A program made the translations under genes and the position numbers. Of a stretch of DNA of 16,692 nucleotides, positions 1 to 6,557 are shown one piece after another. Under the pieces are notes generated by a model. That model was not told the origin of the DNA. It did no database searches and saw only the letters and a list, made by a program, of their open reading frames with translations. How positions within the stretch are numbered: the stretch's first letter is position 1; each line of letters begins with the position of its first letter. Source of the DNA: Oscillospiraceae bacterium (GTDB lineage: Bacteria; Bacillota; Clostridia; Oscillospirales; Oscillospiraceae); NCBI GenBank assembly GCA_029067025.1, contig JAIEFH010000238.1, forward strand, positions 1 to 16,692, read 5' to 3'.

Positions 1-900
1 GGCGAAGATCTCCTCTGCGGTTCCCTTTTCCACGATGCGCCCGGCATACATGACCACCACATAGTCCGCCATTTCGGCAATCACGCCCAGATCGTGGGTG
101 ATGAACATGATGGAGGAATTGATCCGATCCTTCAACTGGCGCAGCAGATCCAGGATCTGGGCCTGAATGGTCACATCCAGAGCGGTGGTGGGCTCATCGG
201 CAATGATGATCCGAGGATTGCAGGCCAGAGCCATAGCGATCATGACGCGCTGACGCATACCGCCGGACAGCTCGTGAGGGTACATCTGATAAACGCCCTC
301 GGAATTGGCGATGCCCACCATTTCCAGCAGCTCAATGGAGCGGGCCTTGATGTCGCTCTTGCTCTTGCCGTCGCCGTCATGGAGCTCAATGACCTCATTG
401 ATCTGGTCGCCAATGCGGAACACCGGGTTCAGAGCTGTCATGGGCTCCTGGAAGATCATGGAGATATAATTGCCCCGCAGATCCTGCATTTTCTCGTTGG
501 GTATCTTGGTCACGTCATAGGCCTTGTTGCCCAGGTTCAGGCGGATTTCGCCCTCCACGACCTGGCCCTGGGGCCGCTGGAGCAGCTGCATCAGGGAGAG
601 GCTGGTCACCGATTTGCCGCAGCCGGACTCGCCCACAACGCCTACGGTCTTGCCGATGGGAACCTCAAAGGTCACGCCGTCCACGGAGCGAACCGTGCCC
701 GCGTCCGTGAAGAAATAGGTGTGCAGATTATCGAACTCCACCGCGTTGTTGGGATTGTGCATGGTGGTGAGATACTCGCTCTCAGGGACGTTTTTGCGCT
801 TGCGCTGCTTCTCCATTTTGTTGGTGATGCGGCGGTTTTCCTTAGAAATGCGCCGGGCCTCCTTGCCGGAAAGGTAGCCCTCATGGTTTTTCTTTGCCAT
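1..900 (-). CDS. oppD: Oligopeptide/dipeptide ABC importer ATP-binding protein, OppD-like (3' end beyond window)
   Basis: ATPase that powers peptide uptake through the OppB/OppC channel encoded just upstream. The first 300 residues are in the window and the C-terminus, which in this family carries a peptide-transporter-specific tail, lies outside. Visible motifs are Walker A GESGCGKS (about 90-97), Q-loop FQEP (about 150-153), signature LSGGMRQR (211-218), Walker B IIIADEP (231-237) and the H-loop histidine in FITHD (about 269). The start at 900 lies 15 bp after oppC, behind a purine-rich GAGAAGGGGGAAG. Oddity: a strongly basic extension of about 50 residues precedes the usual family start near VEFDNLHTYF; internal Met codons at residues 29 and 47 have no visible ribosome site, so the long form is preferred. 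An OppF-type second ATPase is expected further on. The substrate (oligopeptide, dipeptide or other) cannot be read from the sequence. Confidence 0.93.
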   Translation of the reverse strand, partial: MAKKNHEGYLSGKEARRISKENRRITNKMEKQRKRKNVPESEYLTTMHNPNNAVEFDNLHTYFFTDAGTVRSVDGVTFEVPIGKTVGVVGESGCGKSVTSLSLMQLLQRPQGQVVEGEIRLNLGNKAYDVTKIPNEKMQDLRGNYISMIFQEPMTALNPVFRIGDQINEVIELHDGDGKSKSDIKARSIELLEMVGIANSEGVYQMYPHELSGGMRQRVMIAMALACNPRIIIADEPTTALDVTIQAQILDLLRQLKDRINSSIMFITHDLGVIAEMADYVVVMYAGRIVEKGTAEEIFA

Positions 901-915
901 CGTTCTTCCCCCTTC

Positions 916-2475
916 TCAGCGCTTCATCTTCGGGTCAAAGGCATCCCGCAGGCCGTCGCCCACGAAGTTAAAGCCCAGAACCGTGATGACCAGGCAGATG
1001 CCGGCGGGTATCCAGATGAACCAGTAGTTGGCCATGACGAAGGAGTCATTCACGCCGCTGATGATGTTGCCCCAGGAGGCGAAGGGGAACTTGACGCCCA
1101 AGCCCAGGAAGGACAGGACTGCCTCGGTCAGGATCACGGAGCCCAGGCCCATGGTGCTGGTGACAATGAGCTGGGGCATAACGTTAGGCACCAGGTGGCG
1201 GAAAATCCGACGGGATACCCGGATGCCGGTGGCCTCAGTGGCGGTCATGAACTCCTGCTCGCGCAGGGAGAGGATCTGTCCGCGAACCATGCGGGCCACG
1301 CCGGGCCAGCCCAGGAAGCCCAGCAGCAGCATCAGATAGAGCATTCGGATCTGGGGATCCACCTTCATATTATCCATAGCCGCGCCCAAAATAATCATCA
1401 GGGGGGTGGAGGGAATGCAGTAGAACACATCCACGATACGCATAATCAGGTTATCCACCCAGCCGCCGAAGTAGCCGGAGATACCGCCCATAATCACGCC
1501 CAGCACCGTCTCGATAATCACCACGATGAAGCCGATGACCAGGGAGACCCGGCCGCCGTACATCAAGCGGGTGAGTACGTCCATGCCGGACTTGTCAATG
1601 CCCAGAGGGTGAGCCATAGAGGGGGCGGCATAGCTGTCATAAACGTAGGTGCTGGTCTCCTGTTCCACCGACCACACGTTGGCGGTAGCGTCATAGCGGA
1701 TGCGGTACTCGTGATTTCCGTCCTCCGTGCCGTCGTTATAGAAGAAATCATCCTGGTCGGCGTCCAGAGCCTTCTCCAGGGCCTCCTTGAAGTCACGGGT
1801 GATGGTGACGCCGGGAACCTTGGACTGCACCACAAAGCGGCTGATATAGCCCATCTCCTCCCCGTTCAAGAGGATGTTGTGATCTGCGTCCAACGTGTAG
1901 GAAGCGCCGTCGGCGGTAAAGCTGTGTTCCCCGTTCACCATGGCTTTCATGGCGGCGTATTTTACCGCGAAGGACAGCTCGGGCATCCCATCGGTGGTAT
2001 TGACGATGTCCTTGTAGGCCATGGCCACCAGGGTGTCGCCAGTGTAGATGGAGTAGAGATCTCCGCCCTCGTCCACCAGAGTGTAGTCAATGTCCTTGTA
2101 GGTGAACTGGGTATCGTTGTTGTTCTTGGCCAGGACAAACTTGGCCTGCACCAAGCTCCCGAACTCCTGGCCGTCGGCGGCCTGATAGCGCACAGCGTCG
2201 TTGCGGGTGACGCCCACGTATTCTTTCCACATACTGGTGTAGACGCTGAACTGCTCGTCCTGCCCGTAGGGGGTGATCCACCCACCCACGAAGGAGAACA
2301 CGAACATGACGATCAGCATCACCAGGCCCATAATGGCCAGACGGTTGCGGAAGAAACGCTGGGCGACCAGACGGCCGGGAGAGAGAACCTTGACGCGGCG
2401 GTCATCATTCAGGGAGTACTCTTCCTGAGACTCGGCCGGCGAGGTGCTCAGATTGTTTTTCTTTTCTTCACTCAT
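916..2475 (-). CDS. oppC: Peptide ABC importer permease, OppC/DppC-like, with a large extracytoplasmic insertion
   Basis: Inner-membrane channel subunit that pairs with OppB. At 519 aa it is far longer than the usual 280-350 aa. Residues 1-45 are cytoplasmic and charged and TM1 is about 46-66. Then comes a soluble, acidic and aromatic-rich segment (about 70-285) where normal OppC has only about 20-30 residues before its HPLGTD-like motif, here HPLGIDKSGMDVLTR at about 289. The remaining transmembrane helices follow, and the EAA-type ATPase-contact loop is at about 408-440 (EFMTATEATGIRVSRR). The insertion contains two loosely similar beta-rich units, near 124-158 and 186-215. TM1 topology places it outside the cell, next to the binding lipoprotein. 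The start at 2475 has GGAGG upstream and sits 15 bp after oppB. The permease call is secure; the role of the insertion is unknown. Confidence 0.94.
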   Translation of the reverse strand: MSEEKKNNLSTSPAESQEEYSLNDDRRVKVLSPGRLVAQRFFRNRLAIMGLVMLIVMFVFSFVGGWITPYGQDEQFSVYTSMWKEYVGVTRNDAVRYQAADGQEFGSLVQAKFVLAKNNNDTQFTYKDIDYTLVDEGGDLYSIYTGDTLVAMAYKDIVNTTDGMPELSFAVKYAAMKAMVNGEHSFTADGASYTLDADHNILLNGEEMGYISRFVVQSKVPGVTITRDFKEALEKALDADQDDFFYNDGTEDGNHEYRIRYDATANVWSVEQETSTYVYDSYAAPSMAHPLGIDKSGMDVLTRLMYGGRVSLVIGFIVVIIETVLGVIMGGISGYFGGWVDNLIMRIVDVFYCIPSTPLMIILGAAMDNMKVDPQIRMLYLMLLLGFLGWPGVARMVRGQILSLREQEFMTATEATGIRVSRRIFRHLVPNVMPQLIVTSTMGLGSVILTEAVLSFLGLGVKFPFASWGNIISGVNDSFVMANYWFIWIPAGICLVITVLGFNFVGDGLRDAFDPKMKR

Positions 2476-2490
2476 TGCTCATGCCTCCTC

Positions 2491-3477
2491 TCAACTGAGA
2501 CGAACCCGCGGATCGACCACGGCGTACAGGATATCTGCGATCAGGTTCCCGGCCAGAGTGAGGATAGCCAAGAAGGTCAGATAGAACATGGTAAACGGGA
2601 TATCGCCCGCCAGCATGGCCGTATAACTGGTGAAGCCGATGCCGGGGATAGAGAAGAGGGTCTCGGTAATCAGAGCGCCGGAGAACAGGCTGGGCAGAGA
2701 ACCGCCCACCATGGTCACCAGAGGAATCAGGGTGTTGCGGAAGGCGTGATGATAGATAACCTTGCGCTCCGAAATGCCCTTGGCACGGGCGGTGCGGATG
2801 TAATCGGCGTTCATGACCTCCAGCATATTGGTGCGGGTAAAGCGCATGAGGCCGCCGATGGACAGGATGACCAGGGTTATCATGGGCAGCACCAGGTGCA
2901 TGGCCATATCCCCGATCTGCCCGAGGGAGCTGAGCTGCATAAAGTTGCGTCCCACTAGGCCGTGGGTGTCAAACCACCCCAGCTTCACCGCGAAAATAAG
3001 CTTCAGCACCGAGGCAAAGAAGAAGCTGGGCAGGGAGATGCCGGTCAGGGCGGCGGCAGAGATGCCGTAGTCCAGCCGGGAGTACTGCTTGGTGGCCGCA
3101 AGGATGCCCAGGGGGACGGCGATGATAAGCTCCAGAACCAGCTGAAGCGCACCCATGATAAAGGATACGCCAATGACTTCCTTGAACTTGTCGATGACGG
3201 GAACGGTGTATCTCCAGCTGTCGCCAAAGTTTCCGGTAAAGAACTGCCCGAGCCAGGAGGCCCAGCCGATCAAAAATGGCTTATCAAGGCCATAGGCCGC
3301 GTTGAGCTGGGCCAGCCACTCATCATAGGGCTTGGCGCCCGGAGCGCTGGAAAGCTGAATCGCCATGGTTTCCACGTAGGATCCGGGCATACACCGAACC
3401 AGAGCATAGATAACCAAGGTCACAAAAATCAAGATTACAAAGGAAATGAGGATACGTTTTATAATGTAATTGCGCAA
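2491..3477 (-). CDS. oppB: Peptide ABC importer permease, OppB/DppB-like (TTG start)
   Basis: First channel subunit of the peptide importer, 328 aa from the chosen start, the normal length for the family. The N-terminus MRNYIIKRILISF matches the classic OppB opening, with TM1 at about 9-29 followed by the MPG motif (30-32). The EAA loop is DYIRTARAKGISERK (225-239), and the protein ends VDPRVRLS, a typical DppB/OppB tail. The TTG at 3475-3477 is chosen because GGAGG lies 7-8 nt before it and because the longer in-frame ATG (3537) would add an unrelated 20-residue leader and include the Shine-Dalgarno site. The gene follows the binding-protein gene after a 191-bp hairpin-bearing spacer and is 15 bp from oppC. 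The fusion-free, full-length permease call is secure. Confidence 0.95.
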   Translation of the reverse strand: MRNYIIKRILISFVILIFVTLVIYALVRCMPGSYVETMAIQLSSAPGAKPYDEWLAQLNAAYGLDKPFLIGWASWLGQFFTGNFGDSWRYTVPVIDKFKEVIGVSFIMGALQLVLELIIAVPLGILAATKQYSRLDYGISAAALTGISLPSFFFASVLKLIFAVKLGWFDTHGLVGRNFMQLSSLGQIGDMAMHLVLPMITLVILSIGGLMRFTRTNMLEVMNADYIRTARAKGISERKVIYHHAFRNTLIPLVTMVGGSLPSLFSGALITETLFSIPGIGFTSYTAMLAGDIPFTMFYLTFLAILTLAGNLIADILYAVVDPRVRLS

Positions 3478-3539
3478 TTTGCTCCCTCCTGTCTGTATCT
3501 CCCGGCATGGGGCAGAAACATTCCCGCCGAACACCAAGC

Positions 3540-3563
3540 GGCCTCCCCCTCTTTGGGGACGCC
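3540..3563 (-). other. Second, weaker hairpin upstream of oppB
   Basis: TCCCC (3544-3548) pairs with GGGGA (3555-3559) around a 6-nt loop. The helix continues beyond a C-C mismatch with GGC/GCC (3540-3542 with 3561-3563). It lies between the strong hairpin and the oppB ribosome site and has no T-tract. Confidence 0.4.
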
Positions 3564-3592
3564 TCTTGCTATCCGGCCAGAATATAGGGGCC

Positions 3593-3623
3593 CCCTCCGC
3601 CCCCCGTTTTGGGGGACGGAGGG
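3593..3623 (-). terminator. Strong intercistronic hairpin, likely attenuator or mRNA 3'-end stabiliser
   Basis: Arms 3593-3605 and 3611-3623 pair over 13 positions with one C-A mismatch around a 5-nt loop. On the minus strand it lies about 45 nt after the stop codon of the binding-protein gene. No T-tract follows it on that strand, so complete termination is unlikely. In binding-protein-dependent importers such a structure commonly leaves more mRNA for the binding protein than for the membrane subunits; that role is inferred here. Confidence 0.6.
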
Positions 3624-3668
3624 AGTGGTTCCTAGTACTTTGTTTGATCGGTAAATCGCCAGAGGGGT

Positions 3669-5999
3669 TTACTTCACGGCCACGGTCTCGATGTTGGCGG
3701 CCCAGCCCCAGTACGGGGTCATGTCGGTGGGCAGGGAGTCCACGACCACGCGCTCAGAAGAGATGAGCAGACAATCAGAGCGCTGATAGATGGGAACCTC
3801 CACGGCGTAGTCCATGACGATCTCCATGGCGGCCTGGTACAGGGCCTTGCGGTACTCCTGGTCGGTGGAGGCGCGGGCGGTCATGATGGTCTCGTCCAGC
3901 TCGTCATCCGCGATCTGGTAGTAGTTGGTGGAGCCCTGGGAGTGGTACAGCTGGAACATATCGGGGTCACTGCCAGCCCGCCAGGCGGCGCACCACATCT
4001 CGGCCACGCCGGTCTGATAGCTCTCGTACAGCTCGTTGGAGTTGGCCAGATCGTTGACGATCAGGTTCATGCCGATGGTGTTCAGCGCGTCGGAGGCGTT
4101 CTTCAGCAGCAGGAAGGAGGGATGATCACCCTTGCCGTTGGCGCCGATGTTCACGGTGTACTCCAGCTGGGCGCCCTCGGGAGCGGCGGTGACTTTGCCG
4201 TCCTCGATGGTGTAGCCGGCGAACTCCAGGTAGGCGAGAGCGGCGTCCAGAGCGGCGGCGTACTTGTCCTGGGTGCTCATGCTGGCGGTGTAGAGGTCGC
4301 TGCCGTCCACGCCCACGGAGTAGGCCACCTTGTAGCCGTCATCGGTGGTCTGGGGGGCGGCCCAGGAGGTGTTGGAGATGGGGTAGTTGATGATGGAAGC
4401 GGTGGTGCCGTAGTAGGAGTCGATGTTCTCGTCACGGTACACAGCGATCATGGTGGCCAGGGCCTTGCGCAGGGCCTTGGACTGATCGGAGTAGGGATCG
4501 TCACCGACCTTGACGTTGTTGGGGTTAATGCCCACGTAGCCGTAGCCGCGGTAGTCGATCAGCTTGGTGGTCAGCACGGGGCCGTCAAAGTTCTCCCAAT
4601 CCTCCTTGGCGAAGCCGTTCTGCACGGCGATCTCCTGAGCCTTGTCGGTGGAGTAGCTGGGATCGGTGATGTCCAGGGTGCCGGCCACAACGCCGCTGAC
4701 CTTGGAATCCTCGCTGGACTCCAGGAAGTGCAGCTCCTTGATCAAGGGCTCGCCCTGCCAGTAGTTGGGGTTGGCCTCCATGTACACGGTGCCGTTGGAG
4801 TACTCCTTGAAGATATAGGGGCCGGCGCCCAGGGGGGTAGAGGTCTTGTCGCGGACGATGGACAGGTCGCCCTTGGGGAAGCCGAACTTGTGACCATCGT
4901 AGTCATACTGGGAGGCATCGCCGTACCAGTGCATGGGGGCGATAGACATGCTCATTTGGTAGATGGCGGTGGCGTCCAGCTGGGTGGTGACCACGCGCAC
5001 GGAGTAGTCGCCGGTCTTGATGATGCCGGAGATATAGTCGGCGGAGTCGCCGGTCTCCACGCCGGCCTGATAGTCAGCCCAAGCGTCGCCGATCTCGGCG
5101 GCGATCAGGTCAGTGAGGGTGGCGGAGAGGCCCACCTCGGCGTCGATGTCGTAAGCCGCATCGCCATAGGCGTCCGCAATCACGTGCCAGAAGTCCTCAA
5201 TGGTAGCGCCCTCGGCAACCTCGAAGCCCCAGTTGGGAGCCACGACGGACAGGTCATCCTCAGCGGTGTTGGCGCCGGCATCGATCAGGTAGTCCACGAT
5301 GCCCTGGGTAAACACGACGCCGCACTTCTCATAGGCAGCCCAGAAAGCGTTGTACTGATCCTCGGTGTAGGCATCGGTGGCGGTGTAGCCGTCCTTACCA
5401 GCAGCGATGATCAGGTTCACGCGGCTGTCCATGCCGGAGCGGTAGGCGTCCAGGCCCTCGATGGGCACGGAGTACAGGGTCTGGTTACCGTCATAGGTGG
5501 GATCCAGAACGACATACATACCGAAGATGACGTCATCAATGGTGGCGGGGGTGCCGTCGGAGAACTTGATGTCGTCGCGGATGGTGATGTCATAGGCCAC
5601 ATAGCCCTCGGGGTAGCCCTCGGGGTTCTCGGTGACGATGACATCGCCCGGAGCGGTGTAGGTGTAGTCGGTGCCGTTGTAGGGGCGGGTCTCGCCCTCA
5701 ATGCCGTGGTTCACCGGGTTGGACACGCGGTCAAGGGTCATGGTGCCGATCGTGAACATATCCACCACGTCTTGGTCGCTGGCGGAGAGGGCGAAGAACG
5801 GGGAGAACCGTCCCTCAATGCCCTGCTCCACGGAAGTCACCAGGATGTTGTTGGCGGGCTGATCGGGCTGATCAGTGACGGGCTGGGAATCGCTGGGAGC
5901 GTTGGACTCTTCGGCGGCCTTCTTGCCGCAGCCGGAGAGCAGACCGAGACACATCGCGAACGCAAGCAGCAAAGCCAGCAGCTTCTTTGTGTTTCTCAT
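3669..5999 (-). CDS. Extracellular solute-binding lipoprotein, family 5 (peptide type), enlarged
   Basis: Binding lipoprotein that captures the substrate and delivers it to OppBC. A lipoprotein signal peptide is clear: MRNTKKLLALLLAFAMCLG, then LLSGC with the lipidated Cys at residue 24, followed by a Ser/Pro/Gln linker to about 50. The family-5 hallmarks are present: the conserved early segment IKFSDGTPATIDDVIFG (about 144-160), LGAGPYIFKEY near 392-402, and ANPNYWQGEP shortly after. At 776 aa it is 200 or more residues longer than most family members. Much of the excess lies at about 185-322, an acidic, mostly helical insertion between LYSVPIEGLDAY and SGIIKTGDYSVRVV. The start at 5999 has AGGAGG about 10 nt upstream. 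It heads the operon with its own promoter and a structured leader. The substrate is not predictable; peptide import is the family default. Confidence 0.93.
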   Translation of the reverse strand: MRNTKKLLALLLAFAMCLGLLSGCGKKAAEESNAPSDSQPVTDQPDQPANNILVTSVEQGIEGRFSPFFALSASDQDVVDMFTIGTMTLDRVSNPVNHGIEGETRPYNGTDYTYTAPGDVIVTENPEGYPEGYVAYDITIRDDIKFSDGTPATIDDVIFGMYVVLDPTYDGNQTLYSVPIEGLDAYRSGMDSRVNLIIAAGKDGYTATDAYTEDQYNAFWAAYEKCGVVFTQGIVDYLIDAGANTAEDDLSVVAPNWGFEVAEGATIEDFWHVIADAYGDAAYDIDAEVGLSATLTDLIAAEIGDAWADYQAGVETGDSADYISGIIKTGDYSVRVVTTQLDATAIYQMSMSIAPMHWYGDASQYDYDGHKFGFPKGDLSIVRDKTSTPLGAGPYIFKEYSNGTVYMEANPNYWQGEPLIKELHFLESSEDSKVSGVVAGTLDITDPSYSTDKAQEIAVQNGFAKEDWENFDGPVLTTKLIDYRGYGYVGINPNNVKVGDDPYSDQSKALRKALATMIAVYRDENIDSYYGTTASIINYPISNTSWAAPQTTDDGYKVAYSVGVDGSDLYTASMSTQDKYAAALDAALAYLEFAGYTIEDGKVTAAPEGAQLEYTVNIGANGKGDHPSFLLLKNASDALNTIGMNLIVNDLANSNELYESYQTGVAEMWCAAWRAGSDPDMFQLYHSQGSTNYYQIADDELDETIMTARASTDQEYRKALYQAAMEIVMDYAVEVPIYQRSDCLLISSERVVVDSLPTDMTPYWGWAANIETVAVK

Positions 6000-6033
6000 G
6001 TTTTGCTATCCTCCTAAATAATATATTGGAACA

Positions 6034-6109
6034 AACAGGTTTTCCCTGTGTTCGCCAAAGCGAGGGTCTCCCCCGCGCGGGGGAGAAACCATCGGGCCCG
6101 GGCCCGATG
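6034..6109 (-). other. Four tandem hairpins in the leader of the peptide-binding-protein mRNA
   Basis: Four stem-loops sit 2-4 nt apart: 6035-6049 (ACAGG/CCTGT), 6052-6063 (TCGC/GCGA), 6067-6086 (a perfect 20-bp GC-rich palindrome) and 6090-6109 (a second perfect 20-bp palindrome). All lie within the predicted transcript, upstream of the ribosome site near 6009-6016. CCCT (6044-6047) can pair instead with AGGG (6063-6066), enclosing the second hairpin, so two alternative folds exist. The function is unknown: mRNA stabiliser, protein-binding RNA element or palindromic repeat insertions are all possible. Confidence 0.6.
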
Positions 6110-6167
6110 ACGGATATTCATGCCTATCTTACAAAAAGAGCAGCGAAGAGACAAAAATATATTATGC

Positions 6168-6197
6168 ATTATACACCACCTTTAACGCTTTAGTCAA
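6168..6197 (-). promoter_or_regulatory. Sigma-A-type promoter for the peptide-importer operon
   Basis: On the minus strand TTGACT (6192-6197) is followed by an 18-bp spacer and a perfect TATAAT (6168-6173). Transcription would begin near 6161, giving a leader of about 160 nt. The spacer contains AAAGCGTT, a partial resemblance to a CcpA cre core that is too weak to call. Confidence 0.78.
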
Positions 6198-6285
6198 GTG
6201 TTGTATATGATGTTAGTTGGAGGGGAATTAATATTCCTTATATTTAAAAGGAAGGGAAAAAATTCTTTCCGAGTAAATTTTTGGG

Positions 6286-6313
6286 TTGCCTGACTGCGGC
6301 GTTTTTGTATAAT
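6286..6313 (+). promoter_or_regulatory. Sigma-A-type promoter for mglBAC
   Basis: TTGCCT (6286-6291), a 16-bp spacer and a perfect TATAAT (6308-6313) point at mglB. The predicted start near 6320 leaves a leader of about 240 nt. A second, weaker -10-like TAAAAT at 6491-6496 without a good -35 could be an activator-dependent alternative start nearer the gene. Confidence 0.65.
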
Positions 6314-6422
6314 GTGTAAAATTGCCGCGATGTGCCTGCCTCCGATCCTGGCAGAAATGCCGGTTCCGATTCCGCCGCAAAGCGCGTCCTGGGTCCCAGA
6401 GTGGGATCATTTTTCAAGACAG

Positions 6423-6469
6423 GATAGAAAAGCAAAGTTTTTTCATAGATGAGCAAAGAATTTTCTATC
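6423..6469 (+). promoter_or_regulatory. Candidate activator site: 21-bp-spaced direct repeats within an inverted repeat
   Basis: AGCAAAG occurs at 6431-6437 and again at 6452-6458, exactly 21 bp apart start to start, i.e. two helical turns on the same DNA face. Around them GATAGAAAA (6423-6431) and TTTTCTATC (6461-6469) form a perfect 9-bp inverted repeat. AraC-family regulators typically bind such in-phase direct repeats, and one is encoded just beyond mglC. The site lies upstream of TAAAAT (6491-6496). Alternatively it is an RNA stem with a 29-nt loop. Confidence 0.4.
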
Positions 6470-6503
6470 GTCTTCTCTGGAGAAAACCGTTAAAATGACC
6501 ATA

Positions 6504-6523
6504 CGGGAAGCGTAGTTTTCCCG
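6504..6523 (+). other. Hairpin just upstream of the mglB ribosome site
   Basis: CGGGAA (6504-6509) pairs with TTCCCG (6518-6523) around an 8-nt loop, ending about 20 nt before AGGAGG (6543-6548). A second small stem, CTGGCA-GAAA-TGCCGG with a GNRA-type tetraloop, lies at 6348-6363 in the same predicted leader. No known riboswitch class was recognised in either. Confidence 0.35.
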
Positions 6524-6557
6524 AAAATTCTAAAGTTTCAATAGGAGGAACATAAGA

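Larger units (their letters stand above)
3478..3668 (-). other. 191-bp spacer between binding-protein gene and oppB
   Basis: No gene is seen here. The spacer holds two GC-rich hairpins (3540-3563 and 3593-3623) and, at its oppB end, the GGAGG ribosome site at about 3484-3488 used by the TTG start. No convincing separate promoter for oppB was found, so oppBCD probably depend on read-through from the binding-protein promoter. Confidence 0.6.
6000..6557. promoter_or_regulatory. 558-bp divergent regulatory region between the peptide and sugar importers
   Basis: AT-rich region with no credible gene. It contains a minus-strand promoter (6168-6197), the hairpin-rich leader of the peptide-importer mRNA (6000-about 6160), a plus-strand promoter (6286-6313), and about 240 bp of mglB leader with several inverted and direct repeats. 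Two short inverted repeats, GGAAT-TAAT-ATTCC (6224-6237) and an imperfect one at about 6250-6270, lie between the two promoters and are candidate operators. Short open frames here lack ribosome sites and recognisable products. Confidence 0.8.

Noticed and set aside
94..2958. A 954-codon open frame on the plus strand opposite oppD, oppC and oppB
   Set aside because: The product is a His/Gly/Asp/Val-rich shadow with no domain, and the opposite strand encodes three clear transporter genes across it. GC-biased third positions explain the lack of stops.
3942..6017. A 691-codon open frame on the plus strand opposite the peptide-binding protein
   Set aside because: Low-complexity G/V/H/D-rich translation without a recognisable fold or ribosome site; the minus strand has an obvious lipoprotein gene with promoter and Shine-Dalgarno.
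6174..6191. Possible CcpA cre site in the spacer of the peptide-importer promoter
   Set aside because: Only the AANCGNW core fits and the outer conserved bases do not, so it falls well short of the consensus.
5987..6193. Short plus-strand open frame across the peptide-importer leader
   Set aside because: It overlaps the start of the binding-protein gene and the palindromes, has no ribosome site and a meaningless translation.
6228..6456. Short minus-strand open frames in the divergent region
   Set aside because: No ribosome sites, no plausible product, and they run through the predicted mglB promoter and leader.
6320..6557. Riboswitch in the mglB leader
   Set aside because: The leader is long and contains small stems, including a GNRA-capped one at 6348-6363, but no conserved core of a known riboswitch was recognised and no terminator-antiterminator pair is evident.
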